A stretch of 64,000 nucleotides of DNA from Eisenbergiella sp963559585 (GTDB lineage Bacteria; Bacillota; Clostridia; Lachnospirales; Lachnospiraceae), in the NCBI GenBank assembly GCA_963559585.1, contig CAUWLJ010000009.1:1-64000 (forward strand), written 5' to 3'. The position numbers and the translations under genes are program-made. Of the stretch, positions 1 through 8,413 are shown in pieces. Within the stretch, counting starts at the first letter, position 1. The number at the start of each line of letters is the position of its first letter. Under the pieces are notes generated by a model. It worked only from the letters and a program-made list of their open reading frames with translations, had not been told where the DNA came from and made no database searches.

Positions 1-1583
1 GAGGATGCGCCGCTGCTCTTCTCCCTTCCGCTTCCTGCATCCTGTCCTTCTCCGGAGGAGCCGTCCTCATCAGAGCGGCCTGAGCCCTCTCGTGTGTCTT
101 TCTCCTCCGTCTCACCGTCCTTCGCTTCCTCCGCTCCGTCAGAGCCTTCCTTCTCCAAAGCGCTGTCCTCACCCGTTGTACCCTTCCAGATCATCCGGTT
201 TCTGTCGTGCGCTCCCTCCAGGGTGAGCGTCCCGCCGCCCTGAATCTGCAGGCCTGCCCCGTCAGCCAGGCTGATGGCATCCGCCAGCTTATCCGCCTCC
301 ATCACGTTAGCTCCGGTGAGCACCAGGGTAAGGGAGGAGCCTTCTCCGATTTCCAGAGCGCTCTTTCCATCCTCAGCCTGTATCTGTACCTGATCCAGGT
401 ACAGGGTGGCTGTCACATGCTCCTCCACCGTAATCCTGTGGCCGGTTTTTCCTCCAGATCCCCGGAGCATGCGCTTTTCACCGCCTGTCATGCTGTGCGC
501 CGTTCCGTTCTGCTTGTAGCCGTCCGAGGTGATCAGAACGTCACCCTGTCCGATCAGGATCACTCCCGCCTCTATTTCCTCCGGCTCATTGCCCTGGATG
601 TTCTCCTCACCCAGTATCAGACCATCACCATACACATATATGCCGCCGCCCCGGTTATCCAGATTTCCGTCCACACACAGGGTTCCGTATACCGTGATCT
701 GTCCCCGGTTGGTCAGAGAAGCGTCCTGGGAAACCGTCAGCTCCGCATTCTGCTCAATATACAGGCTCGTACCCTGCCGGATCGTAAGATCCGCCTCCAG
801 CTCCGGCGAGCCGTACACAGAGGCCTGCGTATCCGACAGCAGGATGCCCTGCCTGGTGTGCAGAGTCCCTGCCACCTCATCTGCTCTCAGAATCCCGTTT
901 CCATCCAGCGTAACCGTACATTTCCGGCTGCTTCCCGTCTCATTTCCCACGTCCGCCGCTGCCGTCCCTCCGGAGGCGGAAATATCTCCCGAAGCCACGG
1001 TTATCTTTCCTGACCCTCCGCCGACGCCGGAGCCGATCCCGGCTCCCCGGCTTCCTCCGGCTGCATTCACCGTGCCGCCGTCAAACGTAATATCGCCGAA
1101 GGCTCTGCCGCTTCCTGCCGTGCCTCCGATTCCGGCGGCGTCTGCACCGCCCTTTGCCCGAAGGGTGGCCGATTCCTCACCCCGTATGGTAAGGGATGCG
1201 TTCCCCGGCACACGGACGGCCGGTTCCGTGCCGCTGTTCGTCAGGGTGTTGTCTCCCTCCAGCATCACCGTCACGTCGGAGCCCTCCAGCTCCAGGGGGC
1301 AGACCTTTCCGTTTATGGTCAGATCCTTCAGGGTAATGCTGGCGTCCACACCGCTCTTTACCACAATGCCGCCTTCCCTCACCCTGCCGGATATGGTCAG
1401 TTCCTCCTCGCTCAGTATGGTCAGCTTCCCATTCCGGTAGCTGTAATCCTCACCGGCCGTTCCGCCCTCCACCGTAAAGCCGCCTGTCTGTCCCTGCTTC
1501 TCGGAAGCCGCAGCAGGCTGTACCCATACGGCGGCACATAACACAGCCGTCACGGCTGCCAGCGCACCAGCTTTATTTCTCAC
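1..1583 (-). CDS. Secreted right-handed beta-helix-like surface protein (C-terminus beyond window)
   Basis: The frame is open from a GTG at 1581-1583 to the window edge, giving at least 527 residues. An AGGAGGG sequence lies 8 nt before the GTG. Residues 1-27 form a signal peptide (VRNK, hydrophobic core, AAAS). The body carries repeated short beta-strand units with T-I/V-x-G and GAGIGSGVGGG glycine turns, as in the beta-helix surface proteins of Lachnospiraceae. The last visible ~50 residues are a Glu/Ser/Gly/Lys-rich linker, suggesting a wall-spanning or anchor segment farther on. The gene overlaps the csrA stop by 11 nt, so it is probably translated from the fliW-csrA transcript. Its ligand and function are not recognisable. 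Confidence 0.75.
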   Translation of the reverse strand, partial: MRNKAGALAAVTAVLCAAVWVQPAAASEKQGQTGGFTVEGGTAGEDYSYRNGKLTILSEEELTISGRVREGGIVVKSGVDASITLKDLTINGKVCPLELEGSDVTVMLEGDNTLTNSGTEPAVRVPGNASLTIRGEESATLRAKGGADAAGIGGTAGSGRAFGDITFDGGTVNAAGGSRGAGIGSGVGGGSGKITVASGDISASGGTAAADVGNETGSSRKCTVTLDGNGILRADEVAGTLHTRQGILLSDTQASVYGSPELEADLTIRQGTSLYIEQNAELTVSQDASLTNRGQITVYGTLCVDGNLDNRGGGIYVYGDGLILGEENIQGNEPEEIEAGVILIGQGDVLITSDGYKQNGTAHSMTGGEKRMLRGSGGKTGHRITVEEHVTATLYLDQVQIQAEDGKSALEIGEGSSLTLVLTGANVMEADKLADAISLADGAGLQIQGGGTLTLEGAHDRNRMIWKGTTGEDSALEKEGSDGAEEAKDGETEEKDTREGSGRSDEDGSSGEGQDAGSGREKSSGAS

Positions 1584-1827
1584 CCGAAGCACCCTCCTGT
1601 CCCTGTTGATTCATCATATGCAAAAGCTTCTCCAGACCGCGCCGGCTCACATCGGCTGATCTTCTGTTCTCTGCCGCCGCCTCCATCAGCTCTTCTCTCA
1701 GCACCCTGACCTGTGCGGGCGCTTCTATCGCCAGCCGGACGGAATCGCTTCCTACGTCCGTCACCATGATCCGAATATCATCACCGATCCGGATTGCCTC
1801 ATTTTTTTTCCTCTGAAGAATCAGCAT
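1573..1827 (-). CDS. csrA: Carbon storage regulator CsrA (84 aa)
   Basis: CsrA is an RNA-binding dimer that blocks ribosome binding at GGA motifs; in Bacillus its main target is the flagellin mRNA and FliW is its antagonist. The N-terminus MLILQRKKNEAIRIGDDI and the core VRLAIEAPAQVRVLREEL are the family signature strands. The protein is somewhat longer than the usual 60-75 residues, with a polar tail after residue 70. The start sits 7 nt inside fliW with GGAGGTG upstream, indicating coupling. Codons 6-9 contain an A8 run. The following gene overlaps the stop. Confidence 0.97.
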   Translation of the reverse strand: MLILQRKKNEAIRIGDDIRIMVTDVGSDSVRLAIEAPAQVRVLREELMEAAAENRRSADVSRRGLEKLLHMMNQQGQEGASGEK

Positions 1828-2273
1828 TCCCTGTCACCTCCAGTCAAAAGCTTTCCCAGAGGCTGACGGAAGGGATAGCTGCGATCCTCCAGTACCGTCT
1901 GGATCCCCCTGCGTGTCACTGCGTTCACCACGATAGGACAGCGCAGATTCACCCTGCCGCTTTCCGCCTGCTCTCCCACAGCCAGGAGCACATAGTAGGA
2001 AAGCTCCTCCTCCTGCTTCGTCCCCAGCTTTCTGAAATCTATCTCTGACAGAACCGGATGATAGTCGGGGAAAAAGGTGAAAGGGTTGGCTGCAATAAAG
2101 GAAAGCCTCTCCTCATCCAGGCATTGCAACAGAAGCAGGCTGTCGCTGTCATCCTGAAATGCCACAGGAAGAAAATGATGATAGTTCTCAAAACCGTACA
2201 GGCCGTTCTCAAAGGTGATAATCTCATCCTCCTGGTATTCCACCTGTCCAAAATAATCCGTATTTACTTTCAC
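1821..2273 (-). CDS. fliW: Flagellar assembly factor FliW (150 aa)
   Basis: FliW binds flagellin or CsrA and sets CsrA activity according to how much flagellin remains in the cytoplasm. The N-terminal FGQVEYQEDEIITFENGLYG and the FIAANPFTFFPDY segment are typical of the family, and the length is normal. The start is GTG at 2271-2273 with GGAGGT 4 nt before it; no better in-frame ATG exists. It overlaps csrA by 7 nt. A terminator-like hairpin lies just upstream (2303-2331), so fliW-csrA expression depends on read-through or an unseen promoter. Confidence 0.96.
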   Translation of the reverse strand: MKVNTDYFGQVEYQEDEIITFENGLYGFENYHHFLPVAFQDDSDSLLLLQCLDEERLSFIAANPFTFFPDYHPVLSEIDFRKLGTKQEEELSYYVLLAVGEQAESGRVNLRCPIVVNAVTRRGIQTVLEDRSYPFRQPLGKLLTGGDREC

Positions 2274-2302
2274 TTTAACCTCCGTTCCGAAACCTTACTT
2301 TT

Positions 2303-2331
2303 AAAAAAGGCTGAATAAAAATTATTCAGCC
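2303..2331 (-). terminator. Rho-independent terminator (attenuator) between DUF6470 gene and fliW
   Basis: On the minus strand GGCTGAAT, a 7-nt loop, and ATTCAGCC form a perfect 8-bp stem followed by TTTTTT. The stem uses the last codons and the stop codon of the DUF6470 gene. It lies inside an otherwise continuous operon, so it should reduce fliW-csrA mRNA relative to the hook-associated genes upstream. Confidence 0.8.
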
Positions 2332-2942
2332 TGCACATCCTCATATTCTCCGGTAAATCGTGCCGCCGCACTCGGTGGAACATACATCGGATCACCCACA
2401 TACTCAATCTTCACATCGGGATACTGGGTAATGGAAATCTCCACATCGCCAGGAATGAACTTTACCCCGCCCTCATTGACGCGCCAGTCAAAATTCAGCT
2501 TATCCATCTGATACCGGATGGACAGATATGGCTCGGAGGCGTTGATATTCACACCGGCCTTGGGTATGAAGCTGAGCTCAAACTCACCTGTGGGATAAGC
2601 CGTCCGCTCAACGATCATCTGATTAATAGCCTGCGCCCCCTCACCGGGCTGGCTCTTCATGTACATTTTGCCTTCCCTGGCATATCTGGCAGCCGCCTCC
2701 ATAGCCTGATCGCTGCCCCGCTGGGCTGCCTGATAGATGCTGGTCTTGGTGGTGGGCACCATGGAATTGCGCGCATCATAGGTATCCATATGCAGCTTCA
2801 CAGGGCGGCTCTTAATCTGCAAGCCGCCCCGGTTACGGGAGATCTCAAGATCTACCGTTCCGCTGTGTCTCTCCAGTCTTGCATTGTTCACCTTCAGCTC
2901 GTAGCTGATAGGGATTGTTGTAATCTGCAGTAGCTGTTCCAT
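2322..2942 (-). CDS. DUF6470 (YviE-like) flagellar-locus protein (206 aa)
   Basis: This is a soluble protein of unknown function found between flgL and fliW in many Firmicutes (yviE in B. subtilis). The N-terminal LLQITTIPISYELKVNNARL and the central tyrosine/proline-rich beta segments are characteristic. No signal peptide or membrane segment is visible. The start has GGGAGGT 7 nt upstream and follows flgL by 23 nt. Its position, always next to hook-associated and fliW genes, suggests a chaperone or assembly role, but that is inference. Confidence 0.85.
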   Translation of the reverse strand: MEQLLQITTIPISYELKVNNARLERHSGTVDLEISRNRGGLQIKSRPVKLHMDTYDARNSMVPTTKTSIYQAAQRGSDQAMEAAARYAREGKMYMKSQPGEGAQAINQMIVERTAYPTGEFELSFIPKAGVNINASEPYLSIRYQMDKLNFDWRVNEGGVKFIPGDVEISITQYPDVKIEYVGDPMYVPPSAAARFTGEYEDVQAE

Positions 2943-2965
2943 CTCTTACCTCCCTTGATCCATAC

Positions 2966-3961
2966 TTATCTCATGAAATCCAGAAGGGACTGTCCCAGGA
3001 TCCCGGCGCCGATCTTCAGCGCACTGTTGTATGTATACTGCGCATAGCTGTAATTCATAATGGCTTCCGCCGGATCCACGTTCACCAGCGCGTCCAGCTG
3101 CTCCGTCATAGACAGATCCATGTCGGAAAGCCTGGTTTTGGTGGTTTCCAGGGATTTGGAACGAATACCTATCTTGGCATTCACATCGATCAGCTCGCTG
3201 GAGCCTTTCTGGAACTGGTTCCACAGCTTTTCGTAATTCTCCTGGTTGAAGTTAGGGCTGTCCAGCTCATCCGCCATCTGTCCCATCAGCACCACAAGGT
3301 TCTTCTCTGTACCGTCCGCCGTCTGGCCAAAGCCCACCAGATTCAGTCCCGGAAGCGCCATATCATAGGCGGTGGAGGATACTACGTCATCGTTGTTGTC
3401 AAAGCTGAGGCCAAAGCCAATATCCACAAAGCTGGATTCCTTGGCAAGATCCTCCAGCTGGGCCTGATTGGCAGGATCCGACACATCCAGACCTCTGTAA
3501 AAAAGCTTGCCGTTCTCCAGCTTGAAGGGGGCCTCCAGGGCCTCGTTCCCAGCCAGCACGAAGCGGTCTCCATACTGTGCATTCAGGCTGTTCACCACCG
3601 ACTCCTGCAGCTCTCTCAGAGCCGTGGCATAGCTGTGGCGGCCATCCTCACCGGTCACTCCGTTCAGCGCGCTTACAGAATAGTCCTTCGCCACCTTCTC
3701 CGCAATATCGCTGATCTGGGTCACTGCGTCCTCCTGCGTATCGGAAATGGACTGCAGCTCTGTGATGGTCTCCAGATAGTCCTTATTTCTCAGATACTTC
3801 CTCTCCAGGGCCGCCGCACTGGAGGCGCGGAAGGGATCCTCTGATATCCTGTTAAAGCGCCGCCCGGTCTGTGCGGTGATCCGTGCATTATTCATATCCA
3901 GAAGAGAAGAACTCAGACCGGACATATAGTTTCTTCTTATCATTCCTGTTGTGATTCTCAT
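2966..3961 (-). CDS. flgL: Flagellar hook-filament junction protein FlgL (331 aa)
   Basis: FlgL (HAP3) is exported and joins FlgK to the first flagellin. The N-terminal helix MRITTGMIRRNYMSGLSSS and the C-terminal IMNYSYAQYTYNSALKIGAG are the coiled D0 ends shared with flagellin. Length is normal for Firmicutes (about 300-330). AAGGAGG stands before the ATG. The gene is 12 nt downstream of flgK. Confidence 0.96.
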   Translation of the reverse strand: MRITTGMIRRNYMSGLSSSLLDMNNARITAQTGRRFNRISEDPFRASSAAALERKYLRNKDYLETITELQSISDTQEDAVTQISDIAEKVAKDYSVSALNGVTGEDGRHSYATALRELQESVVNSLNAQYGDRFVLAGNEALEAPFKLENGKLFYRGLDVSDPANQAQLEDLAKESSFVDIGFGLSFDNNDDVVSSTAYDMALPGLNLVGFGQTADGTEKNLVVLMGQMADELDSPNFNQENYEKLWNQFQKGSSELIDVNAKIGIRSKSLETTKTRLSDMDLSMTEQLDALVNVDPAEAIMNYSYAQYTYNSALKIGAGILGQSLLDFMR

Positions 3962-3973
3962 CGCTCTTCCTCC

Positions 3974-5515
3974 TTATCTTCCTACAACGCCCATCTTGTT
4001 AATCAGAATATCCAGCGCCTCATCCATTGCGGTCATCACTCTCGCAGCTGCGTTGTAGGACTGCTGGAAGCGCATCAGGTTGGATACCTCCTCGTCCAGG
4101 GAAACGCCGCTCACCGAATCTCTGTTGTCAGCGATCTCATTCATAATGGACACTCTGTTGGACAGCAGGGACTCTGTGGATTTCTTCTGGATACCCTGCA
4201 TGTTCTGGATGTTGATATAAGCGCCCGGCATGGAGCCTGTGTAGAGAAGGGTTTTTCCATCCGGCGTCCTGAATTCCAGATCCTTTTTGGTGGAAAGCAG
4301 CTCCTTCATCTTCAGGATATTGTCGTTGGCCGTGCTTCCGCCGTCCACGCTGTTGAGGATCTTAACGTCTCCCTTCATCCAGGCATCGGAAATCTTGATA
4401 TTGCCGGCTGTAAAGGTTTTGGAACCATCTGAGGTCTCAAACAGAGTATCGTCTGTGTTTGGATCTCCGTCGTCATTCAGCTTGTTCATCTCGGTGGCCA
4501 GCGTATTGGCAAAGCTGTCCAGAAGGGCTTCGTAGTATCCGATTCCCTTTACATCGGTCTCACCCGCGCTGTAGCCGTCGCTGTTGAGCATATCCAGATT
4601 GCCCTTGATGATGCCTTCCTGAAGCGTATCGGTATAATCCTTGTCTACCAGAGTGTCTTTCTGCTTATCATACTCTTTGATATTCAGATCCAGCTCGCCG
4701 GGATTGTTCTTGTTCTCTGTGAAGGTCACCTCGCCTGCATGGACGCCGCTGACCAGGAAATTGTCGCTGCCCTTGATCTTGATGGACAGTTCCTCCACCT
4801 TCACGCCGCCTCCCACGTCCACATGGCTGGTGCTGACCTCGATGGGCAGATAGGTGGACAGGTCATCGATCAGCAGATTTCTCTGATCCCTTAATTCCAG
4901 AGCGGGATCGCCGAGAATCTCCGCATTCTTGATGCTCTCGTTCAGGCTGGCAATGTTCTTCAGGATCTCGTTTACCTCGGGGCCGATGGTCTTCTGCATC
5001 TTTTCGATCAGAGTATTCCTGATCTCATCCAGCTCGGTGGAATTCTGGTGAAGATAGTCAATCAGTACGCCGAAGGCCTCTCTCACCAGTCCGTCCGCAC
5101 CGTCCTGCCCCACCTTGGTGGACAGATCCTGCAGCTGGCTGACGATCTCATCCAGGGCCTCCTGAATGTTGCTGGTATCTACCTTGTCAAAAATACCTCC
5201 GATCTGGCCCAGAACCTGATTCTTGGCATCCTGGGTTCCCACCTTGGCGAGCTGGGTGCGGAACTGGAAATCCAGATAAGGGTCACGAAGCTGGGACACG
5301 GACTGCATCATAACGCCCTGGCCCACCTTCGTCTCGCTGATGAAGGAATACGGGCCGGTTCCCGGTCCCTTGATGCTGTACAGATCCAGACGCTGTCTGG
5401 TGTAGCCTGTGGTGTTCATATTTACGATATTCTGGCCCGTAACGTCCAGGGACTTCTGGCTGGCGTTCAGGCCTGTCAGAGCCATATTGAATCCGCTGAA
5501 AGTGGAACGTATCAT
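3974..5515 (-). CDS. flgK: Flagellar hook-associated protein FlgK (513 aa)
   Basis: FlgK (HAP1) sits on the hook tip. The N-terminal segment GFNMALTGLNASQKSLDVTG followed by QNIVNMNTTGYTRQR is the rod/hook/HAP signature, and the C-terminal LMRFQQSYNAAARVMTAMDE is the matching D0 helix. Length is close to the Bacillus protein. The start is ATG with AGAGGT upstream. It is preceded by flgN, its export chaperone. Confidence 0.97.
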   Translation of the reverse strand: MIRSTFSGFNMALTGLNASQKSLDVTGQNIVNMNTTGYTRQRLDLYSIKGPGTGPYSFISETKVGQGVMMQSVSQLRDPYLDFQFRTQLAKVGTQDAKNQVLGQIGGIFDKVDTSNIQEALDEIVSQLQDLSTKVGQDGADGLVREAFGVLIDYLHQNSTELDEIRNTLIEKMQKTIGPEVNEILKNIASLNESIKNAEILGDPALELRDQRNLLIDDLSTYLPIEVSTSHVDVGGGVKVEELSIKIKGSDNFLVSGVHAGEVTFTENKNNPGELDLNIKEYDKQKDTLVDKDYTDTLQEGIIKGNLDMLNSDGYSAGETDVKGIGYYEALLDSFANTLATEMNKLNDDGDPNTDDTLFETSDGSKTFTAGNIKISDAWMKGDVKILNSVDGGSTANDNILKMKELLSTKKDLEFRTPDGKTLLYTGSMPGAYINIQNMQGIQKKSTESLLSNRVSIMNEIADNRDSVSGVSLDEEVSNLMRFQQSYNAAARVMTAMDEALDILINKMGVVGR

Positions 5516-5621
5516 CTTTACCTCTCATTCTGCCGTCTGGGCGGCCTTATCATTCTGGGATGTTCTCTCCGGGGCGGCAGAGAATGAAACACCCCTGCCC
5601 CGGCCTCTCCCGTATTCTCTG

Positions 5622-6071
5622 TTATGCCTTTCTGGGGTGAAAGCCCTTGCCGCTCTGGCCCGGGCCGGGATGCTCTGCGGCCTTCCCCTTCCCCGCCTCC
5701 TCCAGCTTCCTGTCCATCTTGTAAAGCTGAACCTTCATAAGCTCTGCGGCGGCATCGCTCACCTCATGGTAATGGGATAATGTGTCCTGCAGCCGGCGCT
5801 GAAGCGCTTCCAGCTCCTCCCGCCGCTTCCCGGAAAGGAGGGGAATGATCCCGCTCAGGCTCTTGCCGGCAAAGCCCTCCTCCGCCAGAACCTCATCCAC
5901 CTTCTTCTCGCAGGCACGGAACTGCATGGTAAAGACCTGTTCCTCCTTCATGCAGTCCTCCACCGCTACCACCCTGCCGTCCCTGGCCGCCTCAAGCTTG
6001 CGCTCCTCCACGCGGATGAGCTCCTCCAGCAGGGAGGTCAGGTTCTTCACCAGTTCACTCAGTCTGTCCAT
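5622..6071 (-). CDS. flgN: FlgN-type export chaperone (149 aa)
   Basis: FlgN escorts FlgK and FlgL to the export gate. The protein is wholly helical, starting MDRLSELVKNLTSLLEELIR, with a charged C-terminal half and a basic, Gly-rich tail. I chose the ATG at 6069-6071 because GGAGGG lies 10 nt upstream; the upstream in-frame ATG (6087-6089) directly abuts that Shine-Dalgarno sequence and a longer frame runs deep into flgM. It overlaps flgM by 17 nt, the order seen in B. subtilis (flgM-yvyG-flgK). Confidence 0.85.
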   Translation of the reverse strand: MDRLSELVKNLTSLLEELIRVEERKLEAARDGRVVAVEDCMKEEQVFTMQFRACEKKVDEVLAEEGFAGKSLSGIIPLLSGKRREELEALQRRLQDTLSHYHEVSDAAAELMKVQLYKMDRKLEEAGKGKAAEHPGPGQSGKGFHPRKA

Positions 6072-6396
6072 CCGTTCCCGGCCCTCCATATCTGAAAATC
6101 TTCTCCACCACCGCGGCTGCATCTACCTGGTAGGTTCCGGCTGCAATCCGCTGCTCCAGCCCGGATACCCTCTCACAGGGCGTATCCCGCCTGGTCTCCA
6201 GAAGAATCTCATCCGCGATCCGGCGGGCGAACTCCTTCTCCGCTATCTGTCTGCTGTCCGCATGTATGGCGATCTTATCCTGATTTACCATATTACCTGT
6301 CTTGTCGCCGCCTGCCGTCTTTCCCGCCCTGAGCGTTTCTGTCTGCATGGCTGACGATCTGAATAGATTGTATTTATTTCCCTGTACATGAATCAT
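6055..6396 (-). CDS. flgM: Anti-sigma-28 factor FlgM (113 aa)
   Basis: FlgM binds FliA until the hook is complete and FlgM is removed by export. The C-terminal half contains the family helices: DKIAIHADSRQIAEKEFA, the basic stretch, VSGLEQRIAAGTYQVDAAAV and a final short helix. The first ~30 residues are poorly conserved, so the start is less certain: ATG at 6394-6396 with GAGGG upstream, or MQTETL at codon 17. It follows a sigma-28-like promoter, which would give feedback control by FliA. Confidence 0.88.
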   Translation of the reverse strand: MIHVQGNKYNLFRSSAMQTETLRAGKTAGGDKTGNMVNQDKIAIHADSRQIAEKEFARRIADEILLETRRDTPCERVSGLEQRIAAGTYQVDAAAVVEKIFRYGGPGTDGQTE

Positions 6397-6422
6397 CTGC
6401 CTACCCTCTTTCTATATTATAA

Positions 6423-6449
6423 ACATCGTCAGCTAAAGCAGATTATTAA
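6423..6449 (-). promoter_or_regulatory. Sigma-28-like promoter of flgM
   Basis: Reading on the minus strand, TTAA at 6446-6449, a 15-nt spacer and GACGATGT at 6423-6430 resemble the TAAA-N15-GCCGATAT pattern for FliA/SigD. The -10 element ends 26 nt before the flgM ATG. A TATAAT at 6418-6423 overlaps and could serve sigma-A, but its -35 is weak. Confidence 0.6.
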
Positions 6450-7600
6450 GTGTTTTTCTCAACACTCTGTGCAATTTCCTTCCGTCTCCTTCTGTTGCGG
6501 AAGCGGTAATGCCCCAGCCTGCACAATCTGGCCAGCCAGAAAATGGGCAGAAGGAAGGGAAAAGCAGCCAGAGAAGGGTAGAGGATCTGCATGTAGCTGC
6601 GGGAGGGGAAGCTCCACTTTTTTTCCGCTCCCTCCTTCCTTGTCCTGATAATTTCCTCCTCCTCCAGCTCACATTTATATGGAAGAAGCCTTCTGACGGC
6701 CTCCGCACCCTCGCGGCCACCGCTGAGCATGTAGACTGCCAGCTCCTGTCCGGCGTAATCCGCTTCCTCCATCTGGATCCTGCCGAACCACAGGGCGGCC
6801 AGGTTCAGTATGCGCTGGGCAAATTCGTCCAGCCTCATCCTTTTCAGATTCCTGCTGATGAGCCGGTAGTTGAGCTGTCCGCTGTGTCCCAGATAAAAAA
6901 GCCAGAAGTTCATCAGCATCCGCATTCTGGGATATTCCGACACGAAGCTTTCGGCCAGATCACAGATCTGTCTCAGATAAAGCTCCTCCGGACTCATTTC
7001 GTGCACATAGCGGAAGCCCTTCTTCAGGGGAAAATCCGATGGTTTTCCCTTAAAAAACTTCTGCACCCGGCGGCTGCTGTCCCCCCATTTTTCCCGGAAA
7101 ATCAGCCTGATGCCGTTCCTGACGTAGGAAACTCTGTCCTGGCTGCTTTTCTGGAATTCAAAGTTCATCTGCAGCATCAGCTCCTGCAGAAGCCCTCTGC
7201 ACTCCTTTTCCACCAAAAATTCCGCTTCCTGGCATTCCGACATATCCTTTCTGCCATAATACGTCCGGCAGGCATACCCGGCCCCGGGCAGGATGTGTCT
7301 TGCGCTGCGTTCAAACTGCCAGCAGACTGCCTCCACCACATTTTCAAGCACCTCCTCGCTGGCTACCGCCTGACGAAAGCGCTTCTCAAATTTCTCCCGG
7401 CTCTCAGGAGGAAGCTTCACGTCCATTCCCAGTATGGCATAATAAGCCATGTTGGTCACATGGTGGTACTCCGCCGTCTTGTACACGCTGTCCCAGTGGA
7501 AAAGTTTTCTGTCTCCAAATACCTTGTGCTGGTTGATGACTGCCTCCAGCATCCTTACGAGCTGCTGCGCCTCATAATAATTTTCTATTTGTCCGTTCAT
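6446..7600 (-). CDS. Degenerate nucleotidyltransferase-like protein with C-terminal membrane segment (384 aa)
   Basis: The fold pattern matches the NTP_transf_5 family common in Lachnospiraceae: an N-terminal helical part (FHWDSVYKTAEYHHVTNM), the HILPGAGYACRTYYGRKDM core, the SPEELYLRQICDLAESF helix and a C-terminal EFAQRILNLAALWFG. The metal-binding Asp-x-Asp expected just after the core is replaced by Glu-Ala-Glu (QEAEFLVE), so activity is doubtful. One membrane helix follows at about residues 342-360 (YPSLAAFPFLLPIFWLARL), then a basic tail. I set the start at MNGQIENYY, with AAGGA 6 nt upstream; it overlaps the ABC gene by 29 nt. The two are probably coupled. Function unknown. Confidence 0.62.
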   Translation of the reverse strand: MNGQIENYYEAQQLVRMLEAVINQHKVFGDRKLFHWDSVYKTAEYHHVTNMAYYAILGMDVKLPPESREKFEKRFRQAVASEEVLENVVEAVCWQFERSARHILPGAGYACRTYYGRKDMSECQEAEFLVEKECRGLLQELMLQMNFEFQKSSQDRVSYVRNGIRLIFREKWGDSSRRVQKFFKGKPSDFPLKKGFRYVHEMSPEELYLRQICDLAESFVSEYPRMRMLMNFWLFYLGHSGQLNYRLISRNLKRMRLDEFAQRILNLAALWFGRIQMEEADYAGQELAVYMLSGGREGAEAVRRLLPYKCELEEEEIIRTRKEGAEKKWSFPSRSYMQILYPSLAAFPFLLPIFWLARLCRLGHYRFRNRRRRKEIAQSVEKNT

Positions 7601-8324
7601 CCAGGATCCTTCTCTCCTCAAATATGTCTGCTGCCCTGCTGTTGTAAATAGCCTGTCTTTCGTCTGCAACAATCCTTCCCGCCGCCATGGTGACCACCCG
7701 CTTCTTCATGATAGTCACGATCTCCCGGTCGTGGGATGCCACCAGTACCGTGGTGCCGGCTCTGCGGTTGATGTCCTCCAGAAGGCACATGATGTCCCAA
7801 GAGCTGTCCCCGTCCAGATTGGCCGTGGGTTCGTCGGCGATCAGAATATCCGGGTGCATGCACAGTGCCCTGGCCAGAAGCGCCCTGGCCGCCTGGCCGC
7901 CTGACAGCTCATGCACATATCTTTGTTCGTATCCCCCCAGCCCCAGGGCGGCAAGCATCTGGGGAATCTCCGCCCGTATCCGGCTCTCCGGCTGTCCCAC
8001 GGCCCGCATGACGAAGGCAATGTTTTCATACAGATTCTTGTGCCTGAGCAGGCCAATATCGCTCTCCATCAGCCCGAAATGCCTGCGGAAGAGCTGGAGC
8101 CTTCTGCCCTCCAGCCGGTTCACCTGGCAGTCTGCCACCCATACGTCCCCCTTCACAGGAGCCACTCTGCCGTTTATCACCTTCAGAAGCGTACTTTTGC
8201 CTGCGCCGTTCCGTCCGGTAAAAAAAACAAACTCTCCCTTTTCAATCCTCAGATTGATGTCTTCCAGTCCCACCGTCTCATCTTCATAGAGGACACTCAC
8301 GTCCGTCAGGCTGATCTGCGCCAT
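7572..8324 (-). CDS. FtsE-like ABC transporter ATP-binding protein (250 aa)
   Basis: A single ATP-binding domain with Walker A GRNGAGKST (residues 37-45), the signature LSGGQAARALLARAL, Walker B ILIADEPTANLD and the switch His in ASHDRE. The arrangement is closest to FtsE/LolD-type ATPases. No FtsX-like permease is adjacent; instead the gene overlaps a membrane-tailed nucleotidyltransferase-like gene. The last ~25 residues (RAADIFEERRILDERTNRKLL) are an extra charged tail. Role in division, envelope remodelling or flagellar anchoring cannot be decided from the sequence. Confidence 0.8.
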   Translation of the reverse strand: MAQISLTDVSVLYEDETVGLEDINLRIEKGEFVFFTGRNGAGKSTLLKVINGRVAPVKGDVWVADCQVNRLEGRRLQLFRRHFGLMESDIGLLRHKNLYENIAFVMRAVGQPESRIRAEIPQMLAALGLGGYEQRYVHELSGGQAARALLARALCMHPDILIADEPTANLDGDSSWDIMCLLEDINRRAGTTVLVASHDREIVTIMKKRVVTMAAGRIVADERQAIYNSRAADIFEERRILDERTNRKLL

Positions 8325-8352
8325 ACGATACTCCTTTTTTCAGGTCTGCTCT

Positions 8353-8379
8353 TTACATTTGCCTTCCCGCAGCCGATAC
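8353..8379 (+). promoter_or_regulatory. Weak sigma-28-like promoter of the C39-type lipoprotein gene
   Basis: GCCGATAC at 8372-8379 matches the FliA -10 consensus at 7 of 8 bases. The -35 (TTAC at 8353-8356, 15-nt spacer) is poor. It lies 34 nt before the ATG. If real, the secreted protease-like protein belongs to the flagellar regulon. Confidence 0.35.
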
Positions 8380-8413
8380 TTTATTAAAGATTTACACTTC
8401 TGGAGGATACTGC

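Noticed and set aside
207..1440. Long plus-strand open frames opposite the beta-helix gene
   Set aside because: They are antisense to a minus-strand frame with a signal peptide, good ribosome site and beta-helix repeats; GC-rich repeats keep the other strand open by chance.
1801..1809. A8 run in csrA as a slippage switch
   Set aside because: It encodes the common Arg-Lys-Lys-Asn start of CsrA and no alternative product is evident.
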